This document shows, piece by piece, positions 1 to 8,450 of a DNA stretch of 53,453 nucleotides. The stretch covers positions 1 through 53,453 of the forward strand of contig JARKNV010000055.1 of the NCBI GenBank assembly GCA_029976065.1, read 5' to 3'. Source of the stretch: Selenomonadales bacterium. GTDB taxonomy: Bacteria; Bacillota; Negativicutes; Sporomusales; UBA7701. The notes under the pieces are model-generated. The model was not told the DNA's origin. It worked only from the letters and a program-made list of their open reading frames with translations, and did not search any database. Numbering within the stretch: position 1 is the first letter of the stretch; each line of letters starts with the position of its first letter. Both the position numbers and the translations under genes were made by a program.

Positions 1-1
1 C

Positions 2-340
2 CCGCTCACCAAAGTCCCCGCCTACAGCGCCGCCAAAGCGGCCGTCAGCAACTTCACCTACTGGCTGGCCGTCCACCTGGCCGACGTCGGCGTCCGCGTC
101 AACGCCATCGCCCCCGGCTTCTTCCTCACCGAACAAAACCGCACCCTGCTCACCAACCCCGACGGCTCGCTCACGCCCAGGGCCGAAAAAGTCATCGCCC
201 ACACGCCGCTGCGCCGCTTCGGCAAACCTGAAGAACTCCTTGGAACCCTCGTCTGGCTCGTGGACGAAGACGCCTCCGGCTTCGTAACCGGCGTCGTCGT
301 CCCCGTCGACGGCGGCTTCATGGCCTACGCCGGGGTCTAG
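2..340 (+). CDS. SDR-family oxidoreductase, C-terminal part (D-mannonate oxidoreductase-like)
   Basis: The gene is cut by the window start; 112 residues remain. The remnant opens with PLTKVPAYSAAKAA, which holds the SDR catalytic Tyr-x-x-x-Lys pair, followed by VRVNAIAPGFFLTEQN and ending in SGFVTGVVVPVDGGF, the usual SDR C-terminal signature. The block around APGFFLTEQNRTLL strongly resembles SDR-type D-mannonate (fructuronate) oxidoreductases of hexuronate catabolism in Firmicutes; that specificity comes from memory of the family, not from a search. A TRAP transporter starts 25 bases downstream on the same strand, which fits uptake and oxidation or reduction of a sugar acid. Stop TAG at 338-340. 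Confidence 0.85.
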   Translation, partial: PLTKVPAYSAAKAAVSNFTYWLAVHLADVGVRVNAIAPGFFLTEQNRTLLTNPDGSLTPRAEKVIAHTPLRRFGKPEELLGTLVWLVDEDASGFVTGVVVPVDGGFMAYAGV

Positions 341-365
341 CCGGCCCGAAAGGGGGGAAGTCGCC

Positions 366-890
366 GTGCACCGGCTCAGAAAAATCGCCCTGCAAATCGA
401 CACCGCCTTCGAAACCGTCACCATCCTCTTCCTGCTGGGCGTAATCATCGTCATGGCCGTCCAGGTCCTAACGAGGAAACTGTTCAACTTCGTCTTCTTC
501 TGGTCCGAAGAAGCCATCCTCGTCTGCCTGGTCTGGTTCTCCTTCATGGGCATCGCCGTCGGTTTCCGCGAAGGCGTCCACATGGGCGTCGAAGCCCTCA
601 CCGACCACCTGCCGGCCGGTATCAACAAATGGATCGACAAATGGGTCGACATCATGGGACTCATCTACGGCTTATACTTCGTCATCTACGGCTGGGAATT
701 CACCCTCCTCATGATGGAATCCACCCTGCCGGCCACCAAGTTCCCCAACAGCGTAGTCTACGCCGTCATGCCCGTCAGCGGCTTCATGGTCTGCGTCTAC
801 TCCGTGCTCCAGATGCTCGGCGTCGACACGCGGCGTCATAAAGGCTCGGACATCGAAATGGGCTTAGAAGAGACGGAGGCCAAACAATAA
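366..890 (+). CDS. dctQ: TRAP transporter small permease (DctQ family)
   Basis: 174 residues with about four hydrophobic segments (near residues 17-37, 47-70, 90-112 and 128-150), the DctQ topology. It is the small membrane subunit of a tripartite ATP-independent periplasmic transporter, which uses an ion gradient to import organic acids. Start is GTG, preceded by the purine-rich GGGGGGAAG at a fitting distance. The TAA stop overlaps the ATG of the dctM-like gene by one base, so the two are translationally coupled. Family call is firm; substrate is inferred from the adjacent sugar-acid dehydrogenase. Confidence 0.9.
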   Translation: MHRLRKIALQIDTAFETVTILFLLGVIIVMAVQVLTRKLFNFVFFWSEEAILVCLVWFSFMGIAVGFREGVHMGVEALTDHLPAGINKWIDKWVDIMGLIYGLYFVIYGWEFTLLMMESTLPATKFPNSVVYAVMPVSGFMVCVYSVLQMLGVDTRRHKGSDIEMGLEETEAKQ

Positions 891-2182
891 TGGACGTAAA
901 CGACATCGCAGTATGGATGCTCGGCATCAGCTTCATCGTCTTCACCCTCTTCCGCCTCCCCGTGGCCCAGGCGCTCTTCGCCTCCTCGCTCCTCACCATG
1001 ACCTGGCTCGAAGTGCCCCTGCCCACCATCGGGCAGCAAATGATCAACGGCGTCAAAACCTTCTCCCTGCTGGCCATCCCCTTCTTCATCCTCACCGGCC
1101 AGATAATGGGGGAGGGGGGACTCGCCCAGCGGCTCGTCAACCTCGCCAGCCTCATCGTCGGCCGCATCCGCGGCGGCCTGGCCCTCGTAAACTGCATCGC
1201 CTGCATGTTCTTCGGCAACATCTCGGGCTCGGCCGGCGCCGACGCCGCCTCGGTCGGCTCGGTAATGATCCCGGCCATGAAACGAAAAGGCTATGACGCC
1301 GACTACGCCGTCGGCCTCACCATCTCCTCGGCCATCCAGGGCGTCGTCGTCCCCCCCAGCCACAACCTCGTCCTCTACTCCGTCGTCGCCGGCGGCGTCT
1401 CCATCAAAAGCCTCTTCCTCGGCGGCATCGTTCCCGGTTTCCTCCTCCTAGGCTCCCTCATGACCGTCGCCTACTTCATGGCCGTCAAGCGCGGCTACCC
1501 CGCCAGCGACCCCGTGCCCCGCTCCCAATGGGGCAGCATCGTCTTCCACGGCCTCTTATCCCTGTCGCCCGCCTTCATCATCCTCGGCGGCATCATCTCC
1601 GGCATCTTCACCGCCACCGAATCCGGCGCCCTTGCCGTAGTCTACTCCTTCATCCTCGCCTTCGGCGTCTACCGCGAAGTGCCCCTCTCCCGGATGTGGA
1701 ACGTCCTCAAGCGCACCCTGCGCACCGTCCTCATGGTCTACTTCCTCATCTCCGCCTCGGCCGCCTTCGGCTACGTAATGGCCTACCTCAGCGTGCCCGA
1801 CCTCATCACCGAATGGTTCCTCACCGTCTCCGACAACAAATACGTCATCTTCTTCCTCATCAACATCCTCCTGCTCATCCTCGGCGCCCCCATGGACATG
1901 GCCCCCATGATCCTCATCCTCACCCCCGTCCTGCTGCCGGTCTGCACCTCCTTCGGCATGGACCCCGTCCACTTCGGCCTCATGCTCATCTTCAACTCCG
2001 GCATGGGCCTGCTCACCCCGCCGGTGGGCACCGTCCTCTTCATCGGCTGCGCCATCGGCAACGTATCCATCTCCCAGGGGACCAAAGCCATGATGCCCTT
2101 CTTCTACGCCATGCTCGTCGTGCTCTTGCTCATCACCTACATACCCCAGACCGTCCTATGGTTACCGTCCCTGTTCAAATAG
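890..2182 (+). CDS. dctM: TRAP transporter large permease (DctM family)
   Basis: 430 residues, almost wholly hydrophobic with about a dozen predicted membrane spans. This is the normal length and character of DctM, the transport-catalysing subunit. Recognisable family features are the N-terminal FRLPVAQALFASSLL segment, GNISGSAGADAASVGS near residue 105, and the C-terminal GMGLLTPPVGTVLF. Overlaps dctQ by one base and is followed 96 bases later by the solute-binding protein gene, giving the order Q-M-P. No terminator was seen between M and P, so a single transcript is likely. Confidence 0.93.
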   Translation: MDVNDIAVWMLGISFIVFTLFRLPVAQALFASSLLTMTWLEVPLPTIGQQMINGVKTFSLLAIPFFILTGQIMGEGGLAQRLVNLASLIVGRIRGGLALVNCIACMFFGNISGSAGADAASVGSVMIPAMKRKGYDADYAVGLTISSAIQGVVVPPSHNLVLYSVVAGGVSIKSLFLGGIVPGFLLLGSLMTVAYFMAVKRGYPASDPVPRSQWGSIVFHGLLSLSPAFIILGGIISGIFTATESGALAVVYSFILAFGVYREVPLSRMWNVLKRTLRTVLMVYFLISASAAFGYVMAYLSVPDLITEWFLTVSDNKYVIFFLINILLLILGAPMDMAPMILILTPVLLPVCTSFGMDPVHFGLMLIFNSGMGLLTPPVGTVLFIGCAIGNVSISQGTKAMMPFFYAMLVVLLLITYIPQTVLWLPSLFK

Positions 2183-2278
2183 GGTCGCATAACGGAAACT
2201 GCTTCGGGAGGGGGCGGCAATAACAGGGAAAAGCAAACTGACGGATAAGCCGCTATCAAAAAATTCGGAGGGAAAAGC

Positions 2279-3298
2279 ATGAACAGCAAAAAATGGTTAG
2301 CTGCCTGTCTGGCAATCGTCCTCGGCGCCGGCCTCGTCATCGCCGGTTGCGGCGGCAAAAAAGACGCCGCCCCCGCCGCCGACAACAAACCCAAATACAC
2401 CTTCAGGCTTGCCGAAGCCCATCCGCCCGACTACCCCACCACCCTCGGCGACAAGAAATTCGCCGAACTCGTCAACGAACGCTCCCAAGGCCGTATCCAG
2501 ATCAAAGTCTTCGACTCCGCCCAGCTTGGCGACGAAAACTCCGTCATTCAGCAAGTGCAGCTCGGCTCCATCGAATTCACCCGCATCTCCAGCGGCACCC
2601 TGGCTGAATTCAACAAGCAGTTCGGCGTCTTCTCCCTGCCTTACATCTTCGACGACCAAGAGCATGTCTGGCGCTTCCTCAACAGCGACTACGCCCGCAA
2701 AATGCTCACCGACCTCGAAAAATCCCGCATGGTGGGCCTCGCCTACTACGAAGCCGGCTCCCGCAGCTTCTACACCAAGAACCCCGTCAAAAGCCCCGAC
2801 GACCTCAAAGGCCTCAAAATCCGCGTAATCCAGAACGCCGTCAACGTCGAACTCATGAAAGCCTTCGGCGCCAGCGCCACCCCGATGCCCTACGGCGAAG
2901 TCTTCAGCGCTCTCCAGACCGGCGTCATCGACGGCGCCGAGAACAACCCCCCCAGCTACCTGACCGCCAACCACTTCCAGGCCGTCAAGAACTACATCCT
3001 CGACAGCCACCAGCGCGTCCCGGAAGTCCTCATGGTCAGCCGCGTCGCCTGGGATAAACTCTCCGCCGAAGACAAAAAACTCCTTCAGGACTGCGCCAAG
3101 GAAACCGAGAAATACCAGATCGAAGTCTGGAACAAATTCGAAAAAGACGCCCTCGACAAACTCATCAAAGGCGGCGTAGTCGTCACCGAAGTCAAAGACA
3201 TGAAACCGTGGCAGGCGGCCGCCAAACCGGCCATCGACAAACTCGGCGCCGAGTTCAAAGCCTCCCTCGACGAAATCGCCAAATACAAGAAAAAATAA
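2279..3298 (+). CDS. dctP: TRAP transporter solute-binding lipoprotein (DctP family)
   Basis: 339 residues. The N-terminus is a lipoprotein signal: two Lys, a hydrophobic stretch, then the lipobox IAGC with the modified Cys at residue 24. The mature part has the DctP-family arrangement: FRLAEAHPPDYPTT at the start, then LGSIEFTRISSG, the ligand-binding region KGLKIRVIQNAVNVELMKA, and YGEVFSALQTGVIDGAENN. It binds the substrate outside the cytoplasmic membrane and hands it to the Q/M permease. RBS GGAGGGAAAAGC precedes the ATG. A strong terminator follows, closing the operon. Confidence 0.93.
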   Translation: MNSKKWLAACLAIVLGAGLVIAGCGGKKDAAPAADNKPKYTFRLAEAHPPDYPTTLGDKKFAELVNERSQGRIQIKVFDSAQLGDENSVIQQVQLGSIEFTRISSGTLAEFNKQFGVFSLPYIFDDQEHVWRFLNSDYARKMLTDLEKSRMVGLAYYEAGSRSFYTKNPVKSPDDLKGLKIRVIQNAVNVELMKAFGASATPMPYGEVFSALQTGVIDGAENNPPSYLTANHFQAVKNYILDSHQRVPEVLMVSRVAWDKLSAEDKKLLQDCAKETEKYQIEVWNKFEKDALDKLIKGGVVVTEVKDMKPWQAAAKPAIDKLGAEFKASLDEIAKYKKK

Positions 3299-3338
3299 TC
3301 CCGACCCTTCCTAGCCGGCCTTAGTGCCGGTAATACCG

Positions 3339-3383
3339 GGAACCGGCTTGATACCCCCTTCCATCGAGCCGGTTCCTTTTCTT
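3339..3383 (+). terminator. Rho-independent terminator of the TRAP operon
   Basis: GGAACCGGCTTGA (3339-3351) pairs with TCGAGCCGGTTCC (3364-3376) with one G-T pair, followed by TTTTCTTTT. It lies 40 bases after the dctP stop codon. Confidence 0.85.
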
Positions 3384-3417
3384 TTGGCCGCTGCATAGGA
3401 CCTAAGACCCAAAAACA

Positions 3418-3453
3418 GGGACCAAAGTCCTAATTAAATAGGACCTTGGTCCC
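3418..3453. repeat. 15-bp inverted repeat in the dctP/HD-GYP spacer
   Basis: GGGACCAAAGTCCTA (3418-3432) and TAGGACCTTGGTCCC (3439-3453) are complementary except for one position, around a 6-base AT loop. A related direct copy, TAGGACCTAAGACCC, precedes it at about 3397-3411. There is no T-run after it, so it is more likely an operator or structured site than a terminator. Function unknown. Confidence 0.6.
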
Positions 3454-3482
3454 TGGAAAAATATTACGGAAAAAGGTACAAT

Positions 3483-3524
3483 TTTTGTAGAATTTTGTAG
3501 AATTTCTTGTAAAATTTTGTACAG
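3483..3524 (+). promoter_or_regulatory. Four phased TTGTA repeats, possible tandem 0A-box-like operator
   Basis: TTTTGTAGAA occurs twice back to back (3483-3492, 3493-3502), followed by TTGTAAAA (3507-3514) and TTTTGTACAG (3515-3524). The TTGTA cores start at 3485, 3495, 3507 and 3517, about one helical turn apart. Each resembles the Spo0A box (TTTTGTCGAA) with one core change, and tandem boxes 10 bp apart match the way Spo0A dimers bind. Assignment to Spo0A is inference; the repeats themselves are plain in the sequence. Confidence 0.4.
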
Positions 3525-3638
3525 ATATGGAGAAATGCCGGCTATTCCCGTCATCCCCGGACGAGGTTGGCAACGAGCGGAGGGAAGATTTGCTCGGCTT
3601 TTTTGTTGCATTTCACCAAAGCGCAGGAGGTTCGCAAA

Positions 3639-4700
3639 TTGAAGAAAATACTCACAGAAGAGCTCATCCCAGGCATGCTCGTCGACCGTGAGGTCGTTTC
3701 GCCCGAAGGCGTCGTGCTCCTCGAAAAAGGTGTCCGTCTCACCTCCTGGCAGATCGTTAACCTCCGCAACTGGCAGATACCGTCCATCTTCATCGACGAA
3801 ACCCGGCCGGCGCTGCCGGACGCGGCGCCGCCCTCCGGCCTCACCGCCGCCGCCTTCCTAGGCGAATACGTCCGCACCGTCGACGCCGTAAGACACTCCT
3901 TCGAACACATCCGCGTCTTCCGCGAAGCGCCCGTGCTCGAAATGGAGGAACTCGTCAACCACCGGATAACCCTGCTCGCCGACACCGTCGGCGTACTCGA
4001 CTACCTGTACGAAATAAGGCTGCACAGCGACCACACCTTCCAGCACTCCCTCAACGTCGCCATAATCTCCGCCGTCGTCGGCCGCTGGCTCAAAATACAA
4101 GGCGCCCAGCTCAAAAACCTCATACTCGCCGGTCTCCTCCACGACATCGGCAAACTCTTCGTGCCCCTGTCCGTCCTCGACAAGCCAGGCAGCCTCTCGC
4201 CGCGCGAATACGAAGTCATCAAGCGCCATCCCCATGAAGGCTACCGGCTCGTCCACGACGAACCGCGGGTCGCCGGCAGCGTCAAGCTCGGCATCCTCCA
4301 GCACCACGAACGCCAGGACGGGAGCGGCTACCCTAACAAACTCGCCGGCGACGACATCCATCCCTTCGCCAAAATCATCGCCATCGCCGACATCTACGAC
4401 GCCATGACCTCCGACCGGGCCTACCGCCGCCGCCTCACCCCCCTCGCCGCCCTCGACGCCATCGCCGGGCAGATGCACGACAAGCTCGACCCCAAAGTCT
4501 GCGTCACCTTCCTCGACAACATGCGCGAATACTTCACCGGCAACAGCGTCATCCTCAGCACCGGCCAGCGGGCCAAAATCATCATCCTCAACCACCGCGA
4601 CCGCAACTGGACCAAACCCGTCGTCTGCACCCCCGGCGGCATGATGCTCGACCTTCAGAAAGAAGAAATCAGCATCGTCGAACTCATCGAAGAAGGGTAA
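3639..4700 (+). CDS. HD-GYP domain protein, putative cyclic-di-GMP phosphodiesterase
   Basis: 353 residues from a TTG start at 3639, chosen because AGGAGG lies 8 bases upstream (3625-3630); an in-frame ATG at 3567 has no such site. The N-terminal ~50 residues (LTEELIPGMLVDREVVSPEG, then a basic LRNWQIPSIFIDE) are the small domain common in Firmicute HD-GYP proteins. The HD-GYP domain follows: HSLNVAIISAVVGRW, LLHDIGK (His-Asp near residue 167), HPHEGYRLV, HHERQDGSGYP (GYP near 230) and IYDAMTSDRAYR. All metal-ligand motifs are intact, so an active EAL-independent c-di-GMP hydrolase is expected. A short hairpin plus T-run at 3574-3602 just upstream could attenuate transcription, but it is weak. 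Confidence 0.9.
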   Translation: MKKILTEELIPGMLVDREVVSPEGVVLLEKGVRLTSWQIVNLRNWQIPSIFIDETRPALPDAAPPSGLTAAAFLGEYVRTVDAVRHSFEHIRVFREAPVLEMEELVNHRITLLADTVGVLDYLYEIRLHSDHTFQHSLNVAIISAVVGRWLKIQGAQLKNLILAGLLHDIGKLFVPLSVLDKPGSLSPREYEVIKRHPHEGYRLVHDEPRVAGSVKLGILQHHERQDGSGYPNKLAGDDIHPFAKIIAIADIYDAMTSDRAYRRRLTPLAALDAIAGQMHDKLDPKVCVTFLDNMREYFTGNSVILSTGQRAKIIILNHRDRNWTKPVVCTPGGMMLDLQKEEISIVELIEEG

Positions 4701-4720
4701 GAAAATAACGCAACCAAAAA

Positions 4721-4746
4721 ACGGCCCCGTCCGGGACCGTTTTTTT
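4721..4746. terminator. Bidirectional terminator between converging genes
   Basis: ACGGCCCC (4721-4728) and GGGACCGT (4733-4740) form a hairpin with one mismatch. A T-run follows on the + strand and an A-run precedes it (T-run on the - strand), so it can serve both the HD-GYP gene and the converging DUF401 gene. Confidence 0.75.
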
Positions 4747-4755
4747 ATATTCTAG

Positions 4756-5967
4756 CTATCCCCACAAAGACGCCACCGTGTACGCCGCCGCCACCATCAG
4801 CGCCTCCAGCGCGAACACCGGCCTGAGCGACCGCAGATAATCGGCCTGGAAATAATCCAGCGTCACCAGCAGGCACATATGGGCCGGAGAAAACATATGG
4901 CCCGCCTCGCCCATCACGAAACAAATCATCACCAGCGTCGGATCGCCGGGCGACAACAGCGCGATAAACGGGAACGTGATCGCCACGAACCCCTGCGACG
5001 TCCCCGTCAGCAGGCCGCCCAGAAACGCCACCATACCCACGATCACCGTCGCCGGCACCGCCAGCCTGTCCAGCAGCGCCGTGATATCGCCCAGCACCCC
5101 CGCCGAACTCAGCACATGCTGGAAAAACAGGATGCCGGTCACCCCCCACAGCATCTGGCCGTCCAGAGCATGGGCGAGCATCGCCCGCACATCGGCCGTC
5201 CGCTGGCGAAGAATCAGCGCCATCGCCGCCACCACCAGCGCCATCGACACCGACGCGCTCATATCGAACAGCACCACCAGCGCGAAATTCGCCAGAATCG
5301 GCCCCGCCGCCAGCAGCATATACCGCCGTCCCGTCCCGTCGTCCGCCGCCGGCTCGTGGCCGGCAGCGCCGGGCAGCGGCCTGAGCGGCGAAATCAGCGC
5401 CAGCCAGCCGATCGCCAGCGCGAAAACCGTCACCCACAGCAGCGACGAAACAAGCTCGCCCAGCGGAATGCCCGACAACTGGCTCGCCAGCAGCATCCCC
5501 GTAAAAATCGGATTAGTAAACTCCCACACATGGCGGAACCAATAATTGATCGCCGTCTTCTGCTCGCCGGTCAAGCCATAAGGCCTGGCCGCATTCTCCA
5601 CCAGCGGCGCCGAAAAAATCGCCCCGCCCAGCGACGGCAAAAACCCGAGGAACGTCGGCATCAGCACCAGCAGCACCCGGTCGCTGCGAAACAGCCGGCG
5701 GGCCGCCGCCATCATCCCGTCGATGATGCCGCTCGTCCGCAGCTGATACTCCAGGCACATCACGAAATACAGCGCCAGGATGATCTCCCACGTCGCGCGG
5801 CCCGTCGCCGTCGCCTCCGCCGCTCCCCACAGCCTGCCCGGCGTCGGCCCGGTCGCGAAAAAAATAATTGCCGAGCCCGCCAGCATCGCGAGCCCCATCT
5901 TCACCTTGCGGTTCAAAAGCACCACAATAACCGCCAGCGTCACGCCCACCAGGGCAACCGAAAACAT
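4756..5967 (-). CDS. DUF401 family integral membrane protein
   Basis: 403 residues with about ten hydrophobic spans. Family-typical stretches include LNRKVKMGLAMLAGS near the N-terminus, PTFLGFLPSLGGAIFSAPLVE around residue 105, TAINYWFRHVWEFTNPIFTG around residue 140, and GFVAITFPFIALL near the end. DUF401 proteins resemble ion-coupled transporters of the arsenite-antiporter type, but no substrate is established. RBS AGGAGG lies 7 bases before the ATG. It stands alone on the minus strand, with terminators on both sides. The family assignment is by recognition of these motifs. Confidence 0.8.
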   Translation of the reverse strand: MFSVALVGVTLAVIVVLLNRKVKMGLAMLAGSAIIFFATGPTPGRLWGAAEATATGRATWEIILALYFVMCLEYQLRTSGIIDGMMAAARRLFRSDRVLLVLMPTFLGFLPSLGGAIFSAPLVENAARPYGLTGEQKTAINYWFRHVWEFTNPIFTGMLLASQLSGIPLGELVSSLLWVTVFALAIGWLALISPLRPLPGAAGHEPAADDGTGRRYMLLAAGPILANFALVVLFDMSASVSMALVVAAMALILRQRTADVRAMLAHALDGQMLWGVTGILFFQHVLSSAGVLGDITALLDRLAVPATVIVGMVAFLGGLLTGTSQGFVAITFPFIALLSPGDPTLVMICFVMGEAGHMFSPAHMCLLVTLDYFQADYLRSLRPVFALEALMVAAAYTVASLWG

Positions 5968-6040
5968 CAGACTCCTCCTGCCATGGAAACCGAATACACC
6001 GCATCCCTATACATTCGCCTTTTCCCGCGGCGTTCCTACC

Positions 6041-6076
6041 CAAAAAACAAGCCCGCCGGAAAAACCGGCGGGCTTG
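6041..6076 (-). terminator. Rho-independent terminator of the beta-barrel protein gene
   Basis: CAAGCCCGCCGG (6048-6059) pairs perfectly with CCGGCGGGCTTG (6065-6076). Read on the minus strand, the hairpin is followed by a run of T (6041-6047). It sits 30 bases after the stop of the gene at 6106-6591. Confidence 0.85.
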
Positions 6077-6105
6077 TCAAAAACCTCGTCTCCCAGGGTC
6101 GACGC

Positions 6106-6591
6106 CTAGAAATGCAGCGTCGCGCCCACTCCCACGCCGCTCTTGTTGCTGCCGCGGTCCGGGGAGTAATTATGGTAATCCACATTCAGATCCAGATTCT
6201 CGGCCAGGCGGTGGCTCGCTCCCACCTGCACCTCGTTGAAATCGCCGCTGCCCACCAGCGAAGCGTAGCCGTTCCACTGGGGCGACAGGGCGCCGTGCAC
6301 GGCCATCCCCGCATACACCTTCGACCCCTCCGGCAAATCGCGGCTGCCGACGATACCCTTCAAATTATCGGAAAGCCGGAACTGCCCGTAAACGGCTCCC
6401 ATGTTGCTGCCACGGTCGACATTCTCGACCCCGAGCGTGAAATCGCTCGTCACCTGATGTTCCAGGTAAACGTTATCAGTGCCCGCCCCCAGGGCGGTCC
6501 GGCCCTGCCCGAGGTCATTGATCGGGGCCGCCAAAGCGGCAGTGGTGCTGAAAGCGAGGAGAGCAGCCAGGGTAAGTACGATTCTCTTCAA
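6106..6591 (-). CDS. Small outer-membrane beta-barrel-like protein
   Basis: 161 residues from TTG; AAGGAGG ends 9 bases upstream, and the nearby ATG runs into a stop at once. A clear signal peptide (MKRIVLTLAALLAFSTTAALA) precedes a mature chain of alternating polar/hydrophobic strands: VYLEHQVTSDFTLGVENV, VYGQFRLSDNLKGIVGSR, KVYAGMAVHG, NGYASLVGSGDFNEVQVGASHRL. The last residues are VGVGATLHF, the aromatic-terminated beta-signal used by the BAM machinery. This supports an organism with an outer membrane. An eight-strand barrel such as a small porin or OmpX/YfaZ-like protein is plausible; exact family not identified. Confidence 0.75.
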   Translation of the reverse strand: MKRIVLTLAALLAFSTTAALAAPINDLGQGRTALGAGTDNVYLEHQVTSDFTLGVENVDRGSNMGAVYGQFRLSDNLKGIVGSRDLPEGSKVYAGMAVHGALSPQWNGYASLVGSGDFNEVQVGASHRLAENLDLNVDYHNYSPDRGSNKSGVGVGATLHF

Positions 6592-7001
6592 ATCATTACC
6601 TCCTTATACTGGAATAATCCTGGTGTTATGTATACCACTCCCAGGGTTAATATAACAAAGCGGCAGGGTAGAGGTCAACCGACAAAATTACCCATATCCC
6701 CGGGAACCCGGTCCCGGCGCCTCTTCGGGCGCGGCGGCCGGAATATGTTAAATGGTCGGCTATGCGCCGGATTGCTTTTGTAACAACCCAAATATTATTA
6801 CCAAATTAACCGGCGCTATGCCGACCATCTATAGAAATAATAATATGCAAATATGACAAAAACATGACAAGCCGCGAACTTCCGCCGCAAACCCGCCATT
6901 TTTTTCCCGCCGTCCCTACAGGGATATAAGACCCGGCGTAGAAACTAGCATAAAGATACGCAAACAAAACAGGCACCTATGCCCACCTAGGAGGCGGAAC
7001 C
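6592..7001. other. 410-bp divergent intergenic region
   Basis: Separates the minus-strand barrel gene from the plus-strand SDR gene and must hold both promoters. It has AT-rich blocks at about 6600-6670 and 6780-6870 flanking a GC-rich stretch (6690-6770). No ORF with a ribosome site, hairpin terminator or known riboswitch motif was seen. RBS GGAGGCGG precedes 7002. Confidence 0.5.
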
Positions 7002-7739
7002 ATGGACAAACGGAAAGTGGCCCTCATCACCGGCGGCGGCACCGGCATCGGCAGAGCGGTGGCCCTGCAGCTCGCCGCCCGGGGCATCGACATCGCCGTC
7101 AACTACTCCCGCTCCGCGCAAGAAGCCCGGGAAACGGCCGCCGAAGCGCAAAAGCTCGGCATAGAGGCCCTCGCCCTCCAGGCCGACGTCGCCGACGACG
7201 CCCAGGTCCGGAACATGATCGAAACAACCGTCCAACACTTCGGCCGGCTCGACTACCTCGTCAACTCCGCCGGCACCACCCGCTTCGTCGCCGCCGGCGA
7301 CCTCGAAGGCCTCACCGGCGAATACTGGGACGACATCATGGCCGTCAACGTCAAAGGCGTCTTCTTCGCCTGCCGCGCCGCCGCCCCCCACCTCAAAAAA
7401 ACCGGCGGCGCCATCGTCACCGTCACCTCCATCGCCGGCTTCACCGGCAAAGGCAGCTCCATCGCCTACGCCGCCTCCAAAGCCGCCGCCATCAGCCTCA
7501 CCAAATCCCTCGCCCAGATCCTCGCCCCCGAAATCCGCGTCAACAGCGTCGCCCCCGGCATCGTCCTCACCCGCTGGGTCGCCGGGCGCGAAGACCACGT
7601 CGCCCGTCTCGGCGCCGACACCCCCCTCGGCAGAGTCTGCGGTCCCGAAGACGTCGCCGACGTCATCGTCCCGCTCCTCCTCACCGCCGGCATGGTAACC
7701 GGCCAGACCATCATCGTCGACGGCGGCGCCATCCTCTAG
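7002..7739 (+). CDS. SDR-family oxidoreductase (FabG-like)
   Basis: 245 residues, the standard length for a classical short-chain dehydrogenase. The nucleotide-binding motif TGGGTGIG spans residues 10-17, DYLVNSAG lies near 86-92, the catalytic Ser is in TSIAG, and the Tyr-x-x-x-Lys pair is in IAYAASKAA near 155-159. It closes with RVNSVAPGIVLTRW and GQTIIVDGG. It reduces a carbonyl or oxidises an alcohol with NAD(P)H; the substrate cannot be read from sequence. The cofactor loop after beta-2 reads VNYSRSAQEA, with no acidic residue at the strand end, which favours NADP. RBS GGAGGCGGAACC before ATG. Confidence 0.9.
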   Translation: MDKRKVALITGGGTGIGRAVALQLAARGIDIAVNYSRSAQEARETAAEAQKLGIEALALQADVADDAQVRNMIETTVQHFGRLDYLVNSAGTTRFVAAGDLEGLTGEYWDDIMAVNVKGVFFACRAAAPHLKKTGGAIVTVTSIAGFTGKGSSIAYAASKAAAISLTKSLAQILAPEIRVNSVAPGIVLTRWVAGREDHVARLGADTPLGRVCGPEDVADVIVPLLLTAGMVTGQTIIVDGGAIL

Positions 7740-7776
7740 CCGTTAACCGCCGCAGGCACGAAAGGGGAGAAGACCC

Positions 7777-8406
7777 TTGGACAACAACCGCGCCGCCATC
7801 ACCCGCGAACTCATCGTCATCCTCCTCGTCGTCGTCCTCCTCATAGCCGCCGGCGGCCTCCTCGTCCGCAACGTCGTCGTCGGCCTGCGCTCCCTCGACG
7901 AAGGGCAAATCGCCTGGGAACTCGACAGCGGCGAACTCGAGAAAACCCTGCGCGACATCAACCTCGAAAAAACCCTCCGTGACCTCGCCGGCAAAATCCT
8001 CCCCGCCCAACAGGCGAAAACCGCCCCGGCGGCGTCACCTGCCGCCGGCAGCAAACACGAAATCACCGCCGTCCGCTTCTTCGAAGGCGGCCAGACGCCG
8101 CCCGCCCTCAACCAGCGCGCCTACGCCGGCCAATTCTCCGCCAAAGCCAGAATCATCTACACCGAAATAGCCTACAAAAACAAAAACTACAAAATCGCCG
8201 ACGCCACCATCCCCGTCGTCTTTCGCTACCTCGCCCCCGACGGCCGCCAGATCGCCGAACTGCAAAAAAACGCCCAGCCCAAAAAAGACTGGGCATCAGC
8301 CATCTTCACCGCCGGCGCCTCCTCCTCCTGGCAACAAGGCCGCTACACCGTCAAAATCTACTTCGACGGCGACCACATCGGCGACTACAACTTCACCATC
8401 CAATAA
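7777..8406 (+). CDS. Hypothetical membrane-anchored protein
   Basis: 209 residues from TTG, with AAAGGGGAGAAG just upstream. One N-terminal hydrophobic segment (ELIVILLVVVLLIAAGGLLV, about residues 11-30) forms a membrane anchor. Then comes an internal repeat ELEKTLRDINLEKTLRDLAG that should form an amphipathic helix, an Ala/Pro-rich linker, and a soluble C-terminal domain of about 120 residues rich in beta-strand pattern, ending in GRYTVKIYFDGDHIGDYNFTI. That ending resembles extracytoplasmic Ig-like or accessory beta-domains. 37 bases after the SDR gene, so possibly co-transcribed. No function assigned. Confidence 0.75.
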   Translation: MDNNRAAITRELIVILLVVVLLIAAGGLLVRNVVVGLRSLDEGQIAWELDSGELEKTLRDINLEKTLRDLAGKILPAQQAKTAPAASPAAGSKHEITAVRFFEGGQTPPALNQRAYAGQFSAKARIIYTEIAYKNKNYKIADATIPVVFRYLAPDGRQIAELQKNAQPKKDWASAIFTAGASSSWQQGRYTVKIYFDGDHIGDYNFTIQ

Positions 8407-8450
8407 AAAAACCGCGGCCCTCTGCGGCCGCGGCCCAAAAGCAAAGAAAA

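Noticed and set aside
3567..3638. 24-codon N-terminal extension of the first HD-GYP protein
   Set aside because: No ribosome site; TTG 3639 follows AGGAGG at the right distance, and homologues begin there.
4879..6783. Plus-strand frame of 634 codons across the DUF401 and barrel genes
   Set aside because: It is extremely Arg/His/Gln-rich and lies antisense to two well-supported genes; a shadow caused by high GC and lack of stops.
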